From positions 70,352,697 through 70,416,696 of the forward strand of contig NC_134089.1 in the NCBI RefSeq assembly GCF_000715075.1: a stretch of DNA of 64,000 nucleotides, written 5' to 3'. The notes under the pieces were generated by a model, which saw only the letters and a program-made list of their open reading frames with translations, searched no databases and was not told the origin of the DNA. Within the stretch, counting starts at the first letter, position 1; every line of letters starts with the position of its first letter. A program made the translations under genes and the position numbers. This document shows positions 10,155 through 23,072 of the stretch, piece after piece. Source of the DNA: Nicotiana tabacum (taxonomy: Eukaryota > Streptophyta > Magnoliopsida > Solanales > Solanaceae).

Positions 10155-13100
10155 ATGGAAGATTTAAACAACATTAGGAAGGAGAACACAACTGAACGGG
10201 TAGAGGCCACTGATGGCTAGGGTATTCGGGTTCCTAACGAGAATGTGTAACAACTTGAACAGAAATTGTTGAAATTCCAGGAAGAGCTTGATCAGGTCCG
10301 GAATCTGTCAAACCTGTCATTTTCCCTCAGCACCCCAGATATCAACTTTCCCAACGCTCAAAACCCTACACCTCCTCAAAATATCCCAAAACATCAGAAT
10401 CATCCCGCACCTCACCATCACATTGCTCCACCAAAGAACCAATGTAACACCTGCCATACCCCAAATAACACTCCACTACTCATCCCAGAACTTCAGAACT
10501 CCACAAACAACCATTTCCACACCCATACACCAGGCCACCATAACACTCTTATCTACGTGGAGACCATGCCACACTTCACCCAACCTATCTCATGAACACC
10601 TAAGTCTGATGAAAAGGATGTGCTTATGAGGAACTTGGCCAAGGAACTTAAGAAATTGAACACCCGGATTCAGGGCATTGAAGGAAGCAAAGGAATCGAG
10701 GGGTTGAACTATGAGGATCTTTGCATACAGCCTGATGCCGAACTGCTTGAGGCTACAAACCTCCTAAGTTTGAAATGTTTGATGGTATGGGTGATCCAAG
10801 GGACCATTTGAGAAAATATTACGACAAGCTGGTTGGAGTAGAGAATGATGAAAGGATCCGTATGAAGTTGTTCATGAGGAGTTTTTAAGGAGATACATTG
10901 TCTTGGTATATCAGCCAGGATCCCAAGAAGTGGTCAAGCTGGGTAGGCATGGAGTCTTAGTTTATGGATAGATTCAGGTTTAATAGAGAGAATGCACCAG
11001 ACATGTTCTATATCCAGAATTTGAAGAAGAAACCACAGAGACATTTCGCGAGTATGCTACTCGCTAGAGGTCCGAAGCTGCTAAGGTCAGACCCGCCTTA
11101 GAAGAGGAGCAAATGAACAAATTCGTTGTCTGGGCTCAGGACCCGCAATATTATGAACAGCTGATGATGATTGAGAACCACAAGTTCTCCGACATTATCA
11201 AGTTGGGTGAAAGAATTGAAGAAGGTATTAAAAGTGGTATGGTTACAAATTTCGAGGCCTTGCAAGCTACAAATAAGGCTTTATAGTCTGGTGGTGTGTC
11301 CAAGAAAAGGGAAGTAGGGGTCGTGATGGTTGCATAAAGGACCAAGTCTCCCCTCAAATACCAAGCTTACCCAACACCTCCACTCACATACCAACCAACC
11401 CTAAATTACCAAGCACCCTCACCCTCGTACCAAGCTCGCCACCAACATATGAGTCACCTCCACCCCCTACATACCAACCTACCTCACCCAGTTACTTCCA
11501 ACCTGCTCATGTCTACTACACTTATAATGCTCAACTATCCCATTATCAATCACCCCCTGCACGCCAAAATTTCCCTAGACCCCGACCTAATTTTGATTGC
11601 AGACCTCCAAAATAATATACCGCCATCGTTGAACCCATCGACCTGCTGCATGAGAAGCTCAAAGCTGCTTGTTATATCACCCTCATCCCTGCTACAACCT
11701 CGGAGAATCCTTCTCAGTAGGTTAACCCAAACAAGTCCTGTGCATACCACTCTGGCATAAATGGGCACACCATCGAATGCCGCTCCTTGAAAGATAAGAT
11801 ACATTCTTTGATTGATAGCAAGATCATTGTTGCAAAGGAACCTGTTCTAAATGTCTGCAACAACCCTCTGCCAGACCATAAGGGCAGAGGTATCCACATG
11901 ATTGAAATAGAAGATGACTGGGATCCCGATGGATCAATCGGTTTGAGCGCAGAAGGTAATGACCCAAAGAAACCAACAATTACTCTCAATCCAATCATAG
12001 TCCAAATCCAACCGTCCGAGGACACTGAGGTGAATATGTCTATACCGCTTGAGTTTGAAGAAGAGCCACCCGCAAAGACACCAGCATCAATTGATGTTGA
12101 ATTCGTGTCTTCGTCAAATGCACCCACACCATTTGAGGTTGCATTCTTGCCACCCAATGCACATGTTCCATTCGAAGTGAGGACAACCGCGCCGATCCCA
12201 GTGGCAATGTCAACCATGTCACCATTCTATTCAAATGTTGTACCATAGGACTATATAGCCCATGCGAGAAGGAAGGGTAAGGTCAAGGTTGAAGAAACTG
12301 TCGCAGCACAGGGTATGACAAGAACTGGTAGAGCCTATACTCCTAAACATCTGGCTGAGTCAAGTAAGCAGGCCTCCAATCGGCCGCCCCTCATTGAGAC
12401 AGGTCCAAACGACCTTTGGAGAAAATATATGCCAAGGAATATTCGGTCATCGATCAGTTGAACAAGACGCCATCACAAATATCCATTCTCTCCTTGCTTC
12501 AAAATTCTGAGACGTGCATGAATGCTTTGTTAAAGGTGCTAAATGAAGCATACGTACCAAGTAAAATCACTAGCGGGGAAATGGCTAATATGGTATGACA
12601 AGTCCTGGAAAGCCATAAGATCACCTTTCATGAAGACGAGCTGCCAGCTGAAGGGCTGGGGCACAACAAGGCATTGCACATCACTGTGCAATGTAAAGAT
12701 TATTTCATCACTAGAATCCTGATCGATGGAAGTTCGAATCTTAACATATGTCCGCTGGTAAAACTCAAGAAGTTGGGTAAAGGGCTGCATGAGATAAAGG
12801 ATGGAGCAATCAATGTGAAAGCCTTCGATGGTTCTCAGAGGTCCACCATTGGAGTGGTTAGTCTATGTCTGCAGATGGGACCAACCTAGTTTGAGGTCGA
12901 TTTCTAGGTGATTGATGTAGCAGCGTCTTACAACTTATTGCTGGAACTGCCATGGATTCACGTTTCCAGGGCTGTAGCATCAACACTACATCAGCAGTAA
13001 TGTTCGAATGGAATCACCAGGAAGTGATCATTACAGCGACGGTAGCAACCCTATATACAGTCGCCAGACCATCCCCGCGATCGAGGGAAGAAGGAAGCTG

Positions 13101-13493
13101 GGTGGAGAAACTTACCACCACATTGAATGGGTCAATGATATCGACAAAGACAAATGATAGGATAACAAAATCGAGAGTATATTGAGTTGGAATGGGTACA
13201 AATCTGGCAAAGGGCTTAGCAAGAACCTCCAAGGAATCTCTAAACCCATAAAACTCAAGAAACATGGCACTACCTTCGGTTTGGGATATGAATACACCTG
13301 GGAAGAATTCAATAACTGGTTGCCACCATGGTGCGGTTCTTATTACCCACTAGAGCAGCCAATACCGCATCTTGAGAAGACTTTCCAACATGCTAACATT
13401 ATTTATGGGGCAGATAAAGAAGAGGCACTTGCAGCAGTAAAGAACTTGTTTCTAGAGGACAATGATATGGACTATTGCGTTATTCTCGAATAG
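10155..13493 (+). pseudogene. gag-pro: Gag-protease polyprotein of A (broken)
   Basis: The start MEDLNNIRKENTTERVEA is followed by a coiled-coil start (QLEQKLLKFQEELDQV) and a proline/histidine-rich linker. The gag core lies at about 10700-11280 (FDGMGDPRDHLRKYYDKL, TLSWYISQDPKKW, KLGERIEEGIKSG). A Pro/Tyr-rich stretch and a degenerate finger-like CAYHSGINGHTIECRSLK (about 11738-11790) come next. The segment 11787-12248 is open. From 12416 comes the protease: ILSLLQNSETCMNALLKVL, then the active-site region LIDGSSNLNICPL near 12720, where the family usually has LIDGGSSLN, so a key glycine is lost. A G-patch-like glycine-rich segment (SWNGYKSGKGLSKNLQGI) follows near 13180-13235. Many stops (for example 10218 and 12246), mostly TAG or TGA, and several frame changes make it non-functional. 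Confidence 0.75.
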
Positions 13494-13792
13494 GAGGGGG
13501 AGGATGGCCCTTCCATACAGGTTGTGAGCAGAGGGGCACATCTCAAGAATTGGACCATCAGGACGCCCGACAAGCCTCGGGGTAGCAAGGCTATAACAAG
13601 CATTATTGACTGTTTCCTTTTCGCATTTTTCAATTTCCGTTATAAGATCTTCAATGTTCAAAACAGTTTTTCAATTTATCAAAAACATTTTGACATTTCT
13701 CATGAACCAATACTTATTGTTATCGTTTTCTCTTATTAGTTTACCTATACAGCTTTACTATTACTTGCCTTGATCAACCAATGACTGTGACA
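13494..13792 (+). other. Spacer between protease and pol of A, candidate Ogre intron region
   Basis: Ogre elements have an intron between the protease and RT regions. This spacer is T-rich (cttttcgcatttttcaatttcc) and carries a partly open frame without known domains. I could not fix convincing donor and acceptor sites, so the intron remains a suggestion from family knowledge. Confidence 0.35.
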
Positions 13793-16700
13793 TGCAATGA
13801 GACAACACAACAAACGGACATTGATTCAGAAGAAGATGACATACCCGACAAGATTGTCAAAGAAGTTGAGAACTTTGAGAACAGACCTAAGTCCAACCTA
13901 GATGAGACCGAAATTGTCAATCTAGGTGATGCAGAAAATGTCAAGGAAATGCGAATCAGCATTCACCTATCGCCATCAGAAAAGAAAGAATACACAAGAT
14001 TTATAAAGGGGTATGAGGACATATTCACCTGGTTGTATGATGACATGGCTAGTCTGAGTATGACTATTATGGCTCACAAACTACCAACCAATCCAATGTG
14101 TCCACCAGTAAAGTAAACGCTCAAAAAGTTCAAGCATAATATGAGTTTGAAAATCAAGAAAGAAGTTAACAAGCAGATCAAAGCTAAGGTTCTTGGGGTA
14201 GTAGAATACCCAACATGGTTGGACAACATTGTTCCAGTGGCAAAGAAGGATGGGAAGGTCAGAGTGTGTGTCAACTACCGGGATCTCAACGGGGCCAGTC
14301 TGAAAGATGACTTCCCTTTGCGAAATATACACATCCTAACTGACAATTGCGCTAAGCATGAGTTACAGTCATTCGTAGATTGCTTTGTTGGTTATCATTA
14401 GATCTGGATGGACGAGGAATATGCTGAGAAAACGGCTTTCATTACGCTGTGGGGAGTGTACTGTTACAAGATGATGCCATTCGGCCTGAAGAATGCAGGG
14501 GCCACCTACATGAGGGCCATGACTACCATCTTTTATGATTTGATACACAAGGAGATAGAGGTATATGTGGATGATGTTATTATCAAATCTAAGAAGGCCA
14601 CTGACCTCATAAAAAATCTGAGGAGGTTCTTCAATAGAATGTGAAGGTACAACCTGAAACTAAACCTTGCAAAGTGCGCATTTGGGGTTCCTGCTGGGAA
14701 ATTGCTTGGGTTTATTGTGAGCCAACGAGAAATAGAACTGGATCCATCGAAAGTCAAAGCTATTCAGGAACTGTCACCGCCAAAGAACAAGAAGAATGTG
14801 ATGAGTTTCTTGGGAAGGCATAACTATATCAGCCGATTCATATCATAGTCTACAGTTATCTGTGAGCCAATCTTAAAGATATTGAAGAAGGACGCCACTA
14901 CCAAATGGACTGATGATTGCCAAAAGGCCTTCGACAAAATCAAGGAGTACTTGTCAACACCACTAGTCTTAGTCCCGCCCGAGCCAGGTAGACCCTTATT
15001 ACTCTACCTTGCAGTGTTAGATGGAGCTTTTGGTTGCATTCTGGGGAAGTACGATGAAACGGGGAGGAAAAAGCAAGTCATTTACTAGCTCAGTAAGAAG
15101 TTCACCCCGTATAAGGCCCGATATTCTCTATTGGAATGCACCTGTTGTGCTTTGACTTGGGTAGTGCAGAAGCTGAAACATTACTTCTGCGCCTATACTA
15201 CATATCTCATATCAAGGATGGATCCTTTTAAGTACATCTTTCAGAAGCCCATGCCTACTGACAAGCTAGACAAGTGGCAAATCCTGTTGAGTGAGTTCGA
15301 CATTGTTTACATAACTTAGAAAGTGGTCAAAGGATAGAAATTGGCAGACCACCTTGCTGAAAACCCCATTGATGGAGGATACGAACCCCTGAAAACGTAT
15401 TTTCCTGATGAAGAGGTATCATTCATAGGAGAAGACACTGCAGAATCTTATGACGGTTGGAGAATGTTCTTCGATGGAGCAGCAAACTACAAAGGAGTTG
15501 GCATAGGAGCAATCCTAATATCAGAAACCAGTCAGCATTATCCGGTGTCTGCCAAACTCAGGTTCCCCTGCACCAACAATATGGCCGAGTATGAAGCCTG
15601 TATCTTGGGGCTCAAAATGGCCACTTACATGAACATTCATGAGCTTCTAGTAATTGGAGATTCAGACTTACTTATACATCAGGTACGAGGAGAATTGACA
15701 ACCAAGAACTCCAAGATACTCCCATATCTGCATTATGTACAGGAATTGAGAAAGAGTTTCACGAAGATGGAATTCTAACATGTCCCTAGAATCCAGAATG
15801 AGTTTGTCGATGCATTGGCTACCCTATCATCTATGATACAACATCCCGACAAGAATTCCATTGATCCCATTCCGGTGAAAGTCCACAATCAGCCAGCTTA
15901 CTGTGCCCATGTTGAAGAGGAAGCAGACGGAAAGCCCTAGTTTCATGATATCAAGGAATATTTGGCAAAATGAGAGTACCCGGAGCTTGCTAAACCTACT
16001 CAGAAATGGCACTTCGGAGATTTTCCAACAACTTCTTTCATAGCGGAGGAATCCTGTATAGGAGGACTCCCAATTTGGGATTATTGAGATGTGTCGACAC
16101 AAAGGAAGCATCCAGGCTACTAGAGGAAATTCATGCTGGGACCTGCAACCTACATATTGAACGGCTTTGTCTTAGCAAAGAAGGTACTCCGGGCTAGTTA
16201 CTTTTGGATGACTATGGAAACAGACTGCATCTAGTATGTCCAGAAACATGCAAACATGATAAAGGTACCACCAAGCGAGCTTCACACAACAAGCTCACCG
16301 TGGTTGTCCAAACATGAACGTTATTGGACAAGTTGAGCCTACCGCTTCCAATGGACATAGGTTTATCCTGGTAGCCATCGACTATTTCACCAAATGGGTT
16401 AAAGTACCATCTTACAAATCAATGACTAAGAAAATCGTGGCAGACTTTGTCCGCAACCCCATTGTTTATCGATTCGGAATTCTAGAATCAATAATTACAG
16501 ATAATGGCTCCAACCTCAACAGCGACTTGATGAAAGCTATGTGCGAAACTTTCAAGATCAAACACAAGAATTCCACAACCTACAGGCCTCAGATGAATGG
16601 AGCTATAGATGCCGCTAACAAGAATATCAAGAAGATATTGAGGAAAATGATAGAGAAACATAAACATTGGCACGAGAAGTAATCATTTGCTCTTCTGGTG

Positions 16701-17159
16701 TATCGTACCACAGTCCGCACATCAACCAGGGAAACCCCCTATATGCTAGTTTATGGTACAGAGGCTATCATTCCCGTTGAGGTAGATATTCCTTCCCTAA
16801 GGATCATACAAGAAGTTGAGCTTGACAACGCAGAGTGGGTGAAAAGTCATTATGAGCAACTAGCTCTTATAAACGAAAAGAGAATGAATGCAATCTGCCA
16901 TGGTCAACTCTACCGGAACAGAATGTCCAGAGCCTTCAACAAAAGAGTCAAGCCAAGACAGTTCACACCGACACAACTAGTGTTAAAGAAATTTTTTCCA
17001 CATCAAGATGAAGTCAAAGGGAAGTTCTTTCCCAACTATCAAGGTCCATACATGGTTCACCGGGTTTTGACCGGAGGAGCCCTCATACTTGCAGAGATAG
17101 ACGAAGAAGTCTGGCCAAAGCCGACCAATTCAGATGCAGTTAAGTGTTACTATGTGTAA
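13793..17159 (+). pseudogene. pol: Pol of A: RT, RNase H, extra RNase H, integrase (broken)
   Basis: An acidic N-terminal linker (TQQTDIDSEEDDIPDKIV) precedes RT. The RT blocks include KKDGKVRVCVNYRDLNG and the intact catalytic YVDD at 14564-14575. Stops at 14114, 14399 and 14642 break it. The first RNase H (14882-15319) is degenerate. A second, archaeal-like RNase H typical of Tat elements is open at 15341-15778, with its acidic residues visible in MFFDGAAN, NMAEYEACILGL and VIGDSD. In integrase the zinc region near 16240 lacks the expected Cys-x2-Cys. The core at 16314-16682 has both Asp residues (AIDYFTK, IITDNGSN), but the Glu of D,D35E is Asp (16608-16610). A C-terminal part (16698-17159) ends in DAVKCYYV. 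The frames I followed begin at the ATG-containing MTCNET region near 13793. Confidence 0.85.
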
Positions 17160-19389
17160 TCTTTATGCTTTCCTTCTATGATGAAAATTGAACTACTCCT
17201 CACCTGATTCCCATTTAAGAGGGGATACGTAGGCAATCCTATGGGTTCGGTCATAATTCAATAAAAATTTCATTTCCCCCGCAATTGGAAACTGGGCAGA
17301 ATTTTGAGGAGGACCCTTAAAATTTCGAAGTAATTTCAGCCGATCGCCGCACGAGCAACAGTCAGAAACGTCACACCATCAAACTGGGACAGAATTTTGA
17401 GGAGGACCCTCAAAATTCTGCAGTAGGAGAGGTTGCAATGTCCCGAGCTACGTCACAGTCAGCAGTTCATCTAAAAATATTTTTAGTTATACATTTATGT
17501 CATACTTTTACAAAATCATGCATGCTTATTATTGAAACTGCTTTATTTAGCAACGCTACCCCAATGATACTGACAGTATCACTAGATCAGAGCCGAACGA
17601 GTCAATCAAAGACAGCGGGAATACGAACTAACCTTCCCCCTTGCAAGACTCATGATTTTTCTTTGAATGCAGGCACTAGGATTGCAAAATCATTAAATAT
17701 ATTGTACTCCCATGGAACAAATATTGTTTAAGAATATGACTCTCCGAACCATTACATTTACCAACATTTGCTATCCGCACACACCAGTGATGCCCTGTAT
17801 GTCACAATGCTCCCAGTAATCACAACGCCGCAATCTTCTATTAGCTAAGAAAACTCTACTGTCATTTGTTATTTTATTTCTTGCATAAGGCTACTATTTG
17901 CCTTCCGAGACTAAGCGCTGTCTCCATCTGCATTCTTGCATAAGGCTACCATTCTGCCTTCCAATTTGCATAAGGCTACCATTCTGCCTTCCAATTTGCA
18001 TAAGGCTACCATTCTGCCTTCCGAGACTAAACGTTGTCTCCATCTGCATCTGCATTGCATAAGGCTACCATTTTGCCTTCTAATTTGTATAAGGCTACCA
18101 TTCTGCCTTCCGAGACTAAACACAGTCTCCATCTGCATCCGCATTGCATAAGGCTACCATTTTACCTTCCAAGACTAAACGTTGTCTCTCTCTGCATTCT
18201 TGCATAAAACTACCATTCTGCCTTCCGAGACTAAATGCTGTCTCCATCTGCATTTGGATTACATAAGGCTACTATTCTGCCTTCCAATTTGCATAAGGCT
18301 ACCATTCTACCTTCCGAGGTTAAGTTCTACCTCCACCTGCATATGCATTGCATAAGGCTACTATTCTGCCTTCCAAGACTAAACGTTGTCTCCATCTGCA
18401 TCTGCATTGCATAAGGCTACTATTCTGTCTTCCAACTTGCATAAGTCTACCACTTTGCCTTCCGAGATTAAGCTCTACCTCCATCTGCATATGTAATGCA
18501 TAAGGCTACTATTCTGCCTTCTAATCTGCATAGGGCTACCACTCTGCCTTTCGAGGTTAAGCTTTACCTAAATCTGCATTCACATCTTTGCATAAGGCTA
18601 TCATTCTACCTTCTGAGGCTAAGCTCTACCTCCAATTTTCTTCGAAACTAAGCTTATCCCAAGCACTATTTATCTTGCTTTTCTTACGGGCTAAGCTCTA
18701 CCATTCAATTTGCAAGACTAAGCTCTGTCTTGTCCGCATCATACTACTGCATCCTTCGTGGGCTGAAATATCGCCAACTCATCCAAAGGCATCATCATTC
18801 GGAGCACCATCTTCATAGCCCGAGAACACCATGTCATGGCCTGGGGATCTCTTTCAATATTTTTCATATCATTATTCAAAGGCGTCATGGTTCAGAGGCA
18901 CCATCATCATAGCTCGAGAACATCATTTTATGGTCTGCGAATCCCTTATCATACGCTTTATGGCCCAGGACATCATGGTCTAAGGACATTATTCCCATTA
19001 ACCGAAAACAACATTCATGGTCCAACGGGAATTTGCATCATGTTTAAATTTATGCTCAGTATATGCTTGTATTGTTTCTAATTGCAGGTAAACCAATGAG
19101 CAATGGCCATCCCGGCATGAGCGATCCCACTCCAGTTCCCGCAGCCATATCAAACCTAACCATCCCCGTAAACCTTTCACTCATCGGGCCCTGGATATTG
19201 TGTCCGTTCTTGAAATATCTTCATCGGTATACCCTGCAGGTGAATCATGAACTACATATGGCCTGATTCCTGTGTAACCAGGGATATGTAGGCAGATCAG
19301 AAGCCAGGGTGCGGCCTAACCTCTTCAAATATTTTCACTCGGTCAAAATTGGCCATCATTTCTTTACCCGAAAACTCTTTCATCCTTCC
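17160..19389 (+). other. 3' untranslated region of A
   Basis: Between the pol stop and the polypurine tract. It holds two copies of an 'ttttgaggaggaccctcaaaattc'-type block (near 17300 and 17395), the minisatellite at 17881-18740, and gatacgtaggcaa motifs near 17225 and 19290 that also occur in the T1 leader. Frames in it (for example 17438-17731) show no known domain. Confidence 0.6.
17881..18740 (+). repeat. Minisatellite in the 3' UTR of A
   Basis: About twenty degenerate copies of gcataaggctaccattctg followed by ccttccgagactaa or ccttccaatttg. They form two unit types, about 30 bp and about 50 bp, in a higher-order pattern. Tat/Ogre 3' UTRs are known to accumulate such arrays, which can seed genomic satellites. 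Confidence 0.9.
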
Positions 19390-19405
19390 CGGGTAAAGAG
19401 GGGCA
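19390..19405 (+). other. Polypurine tract of A
   Basis: The sequence cgggtaaagaggggcaac directly precedes the LTR start TGTTGATACC. This is the usual plus-strand primer position and confirms that 19408 is the inner edge of the 3' LTR. Confidence 0.75.
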
Positions 19406-19467
19406 ACTGTTGATACCTAATTTTTTCCTATATATTTTTCAATATGCAAAATACCTTCAAAATAGCA

Positions 19468-19468
19468 C

Positions 19469-19535
<67 letters not shown>
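19468..19535. repeat. (AT)n-(TG)n microsatellite
   Basis: About seven AT units followed by about 27 TG units, 60 bp into the 3' LTR of A. The length is likely polymorphic. Such alternating purine-pyrimidine runs can adopt Z-DNA. Confidence 0.95.
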
Positions 19536-19536
<1 letters not shown>

Positions 19537-20066
19537 ATATATAAGCATGTCCAAGGGTTTTATTATTTTTTCCATAATTTTAAGGTTTTAAATTGATTTA
19601 TTTTCTCCCTTTTTATCCATAAAATCCCCAATAATTATTTTCAAAATTATTGTTTTGATGACTCATCTATTTTATTTCTATATTTATGCCAAAATACGGC
19701 TAAGGTAATTTTTACATATTTTTATAATTATATTTAGTATTTTTAAAGCTAAATTGCACATAATCGCAATATTAGCCCTTTGAAGGTTTAATTGTGTTTT
19801 CTACGCATAAAAAATGGATCCTATATTTTTAAATTTCTGACTATGTACTGTAAATGATTTTAGCTTTTTAAAATATTTTTCATAAATTATCTACAATTTT
19901 TATAAATTAAATAGGGAAAAACTAGCTATTTAAATTATAGCCAAATTGGCTTTCAATTATAGCCAAATCGGACCCCAATCCCCAGCCCAATTTTACAATT
20001 AAAACCCGACCCACACCCTTTTAACCCATACCCAAACCCGGAACCCCACCTACCCTTTCTAATCTC

Positions 20067-20093
20067 GACCGTTGATCTCCTAGATCAACGGTC
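20067..20093. promoter_or_regulatory. Perfect 12-bp dyad in the LTR of A
   Basis: Arms gaccgttgatct and agatcaacggtc flank a 3-base loop. Closely related dyads occur in the T1 LTR at 6967-6996 and 7102-7130, so this is a shared Tat LTR motif, possibly a binding site or hairpin. Confidence 0.6.
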
Positions 20094-22883
20094 CACGTTA
20101 CTTCTTACCATTTTTTAACCTGAACGACCCCCTAACCTAATTCATTCTTACCAAATAGCCGCCCGAGAATCCCCAAATCCTCTCTGTCTCTCTTAGACCT
20201 AATCCTAAACCTAGCCGCCTCCACCCAAAACTAGCCCTAATCCCTTCGATCCTCACTCGATCCATGGATTCCCATGGTTGTTCGAGACATATACTTGTCT
20301 CCTACGTCTCCTGGTTTTTTGTTTTTGTGATTTCATGGAGGGATCTCGAAGAGATCTAGTCCAGATCTTGTTCAAAACCCTCCAAGTGCCTATCCAAGTT
20401 CTTTCATGCCATTTTCCGGCCATCCATGGCTGTTCGAGTCAGGTTCATGACTTTTCCGGCTAAAACCGGTAACGTTCTAAGGTTTTCCCATCTCCTCTGT
20501 GTTCTCTGAAACCCTAACTCTTGAGACTTTTCACTTTTCTTTAGATCTGTCTTAGATCTAGGTATATCCATGAGTTTTTAACTGATTCTCGTTTTCTCTA
20601 CTATTTTTTTAAACCCTAGTTTGCTACTGCTCGATTCTTCTCAGATCTGAGATAATACAAGTATTATTAAGCATTTTCCTCTAAAAATCTCCGGTTTTAA
20701 CTAACTATTAAGATTTTAATAATTCATTTTCTAAAACTAGGGTTTCTCGGAGTTCTTTTACGCATGTTCTGACTGATTTCGTTATGATTAAACCCTTTCC
20801 CTTATTTGTTTTGACCGATTTTGTGCTCTTACTGCTTTTAACTTGACCTTGTTAAAAAGCCTTTTTTGAAGATTTTCTTTACTTTGTTTCTATAAATTTC
20901 CTTACTTTGCTTCTCTGAGTGTTAGCATGCTTTCTCTACTCCGTTTCTGTGTGTTAGCCTGCTTACTTGAGTCCTATGATTGCTCTACTTCAAATATATT
21001 TTCCTGAATCCCTAGCCTACTTATGTCACTTTTGTATGACTATGCTCACTTTGTTTGTTCATCTTTTGCTTCTTTCTGTGACTATGCTTCAAATATGTTT
21101 TTCTTGCTACATTTGTGGTCCTCCTCTATTTATATGTTGAAATTATAGAGTCATGACTCCCTTTTAATCAAGCCTGGTTTCCTTAATCGATGGTGATTGA
21201 AAATTGTCTTTCAAAAATCCTAAAAGCTTTGCCCCGTTTGTTAAGCTGGCTGATTTTCTTACCCTATTTTGCTATGATACTTATTTTTTCTACTAAGTTG
21301 TGGCCTTAATAAGGGTTTTATGAATTTGGACCTACTCTATGCTCCTGAATCTCGACCCCTACCTTTCCACTTAATTTGATTAGTTGCTTATCTTAATTAA
21401 TTCTCCTTGCCTTATCTGCATTGCTACTGATTGTCTCCTTAGTTTGAAAACTCTCTGAACCTAGCCTTAATTACATGTTCTATACTGGTACTATTTTTTA
21501 TCCTTATCTGTTATACTCCATTCGTGTATGATTTGTTTCCTTATTTGTCACCAGCTCTTTACCATTCCCACTAACTCCCTTAATCAAAGGGAGATTTGAA
21601 CCAATTCTTTATACTGAGTCCTATAATTACTGAAGAATTGATTCTTGCCTTATTTTAACTAGTTTTCAAACTACTATATAAACGACTTTCTTCTACAGTA
21701 TTAACACACGAACAATTAGTTCAAAAAACACACACACACACACACATAAAAACTCTCTCCTCTCTCTGGGTTACTTAATCTAACTACTTGTCTAGCCGGC
21801 TAAAAGCCAAGGCTAGACTGTGGAACTCTACTTACTTTACTTTCTGCACTTTGCTTCCTTAACTGGTATGTCCTAGTTTAAGTTAAAGCCTCAACAACAA
21901 CATGTTTCTATTCTTGTTTTGGTTTTTTTTTATTAATGGCCTACTTTTACTTGTGGTTTTTATTGTGAAGTTTGTATCAAAGCATGATGATATGATACTC
22001 CTCCCATTTAAATTCATATGACTTAAGAATGCCTGGACGATTGCATTCTGTGTTCTTATCATCTTGTGAATCCTAAATCCCCTATCCCTCCTCTATGTGT
22101 TCATGACTGGTTTGTGATTATACCAGTGTCCAACCATCTCTAAGAATGGCCTTACCATTCCTAATACTCCTATTGGGGTCATACGTCTGTAGTTAATACA
22201 TATGTATCCCCAAACCCCTTTTTACCCCATGTGTGATTACTGAATTCATTCACTTGCTGTGTGTGGTCTTACCCTGAAGTGTTTGAACTCTGTCTTACTG
22301 ATATAACTTCTTTCAACCATCTTTGTTTCTAATTGCTTTCAAAATGGACCTTTCAGTCTAGTTTTTAAACAATACTCCTTTCAAACATGTGTCCTGCACT
22401 TTCACTATACTCTTAGACCTCTAGGTTATGCCCCTTTTGTGTGAGCCTTGCCTTGGGACCCTTGAGCTCCCTCTAAACTTGGACACAAAAAAACTTGTCT
22501 TTCCACACTGCATTTACTCTATCTTGGCTATGAAATCTGGGTGTGAGCACTGCCCGGGATCCCTTGAGGTCCTTAGGGAACAATGACACACCCAGATATG
22601 AGAAGGCTATGGAACAATCTTGGCACTTGAGGTGATTTATTACATAACTCAGGGAGGAAGTCCTAATCAGGCTCCCTATGGTGTAACTTCCTATTTTTCA
22701 TTTCTACTCATGTATTTCATTTCAATGTTGGTCTGTAATAATCTATTATAAACAAGTATTGGGGTGGCTAGTGAAAAGGGATGGGGTAAATATGCATGCT
22801 ATAGTTATTAAGGTTAGAAAACATATTATTAGGTTTATATTTCTAATTGCGCAATAGAAATCGTGCTTAAGATTCATACATGC

Positions 22884-23072
22884 ATTAGAAATCCTACTCT
22901 TAAGAAATTCTGCAATCAATTAGAAATCCTGCTCTTAGGAAATTCTGCAATCATGTTGTGCATTTAGATATCCTGCTCTTAGAAAATTCTGTAACCATGC
23001 TGTGCATTTAGAAATCCTGCTTTTAGGAATTTCTGCAATCATGTTGTGCATTTAGAAATCCTGCTTTAAGGA
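22884..23072. repeat. Tandem repeat inside the LTR of A
   Basis: Four to five diverged units of tagaaatcctgctcttagg then aaattctgcaatcatgttgtgcat. The first unit is shorter. It is non-coding. Confidence 0.8.

Noticed and set aside
17911..18151. Repetitive frames reading HKATILPSNL and its complement
   Set aside because: They read the minisatellite in the 3' UTR of A. The units alternate in length and the frame is soon lost.
19468..19535. Satellite or telomere-like array
   Set aside because: A simple AT/TG microsatellite only. No telomeric or centromeric unit.
20278..20463. Possible host exon in the LTR of A (CTCTCT-rich leader then ATG)
   Set aside because: Sixty-one codons without a known domain, inside a well-bounded LTR.
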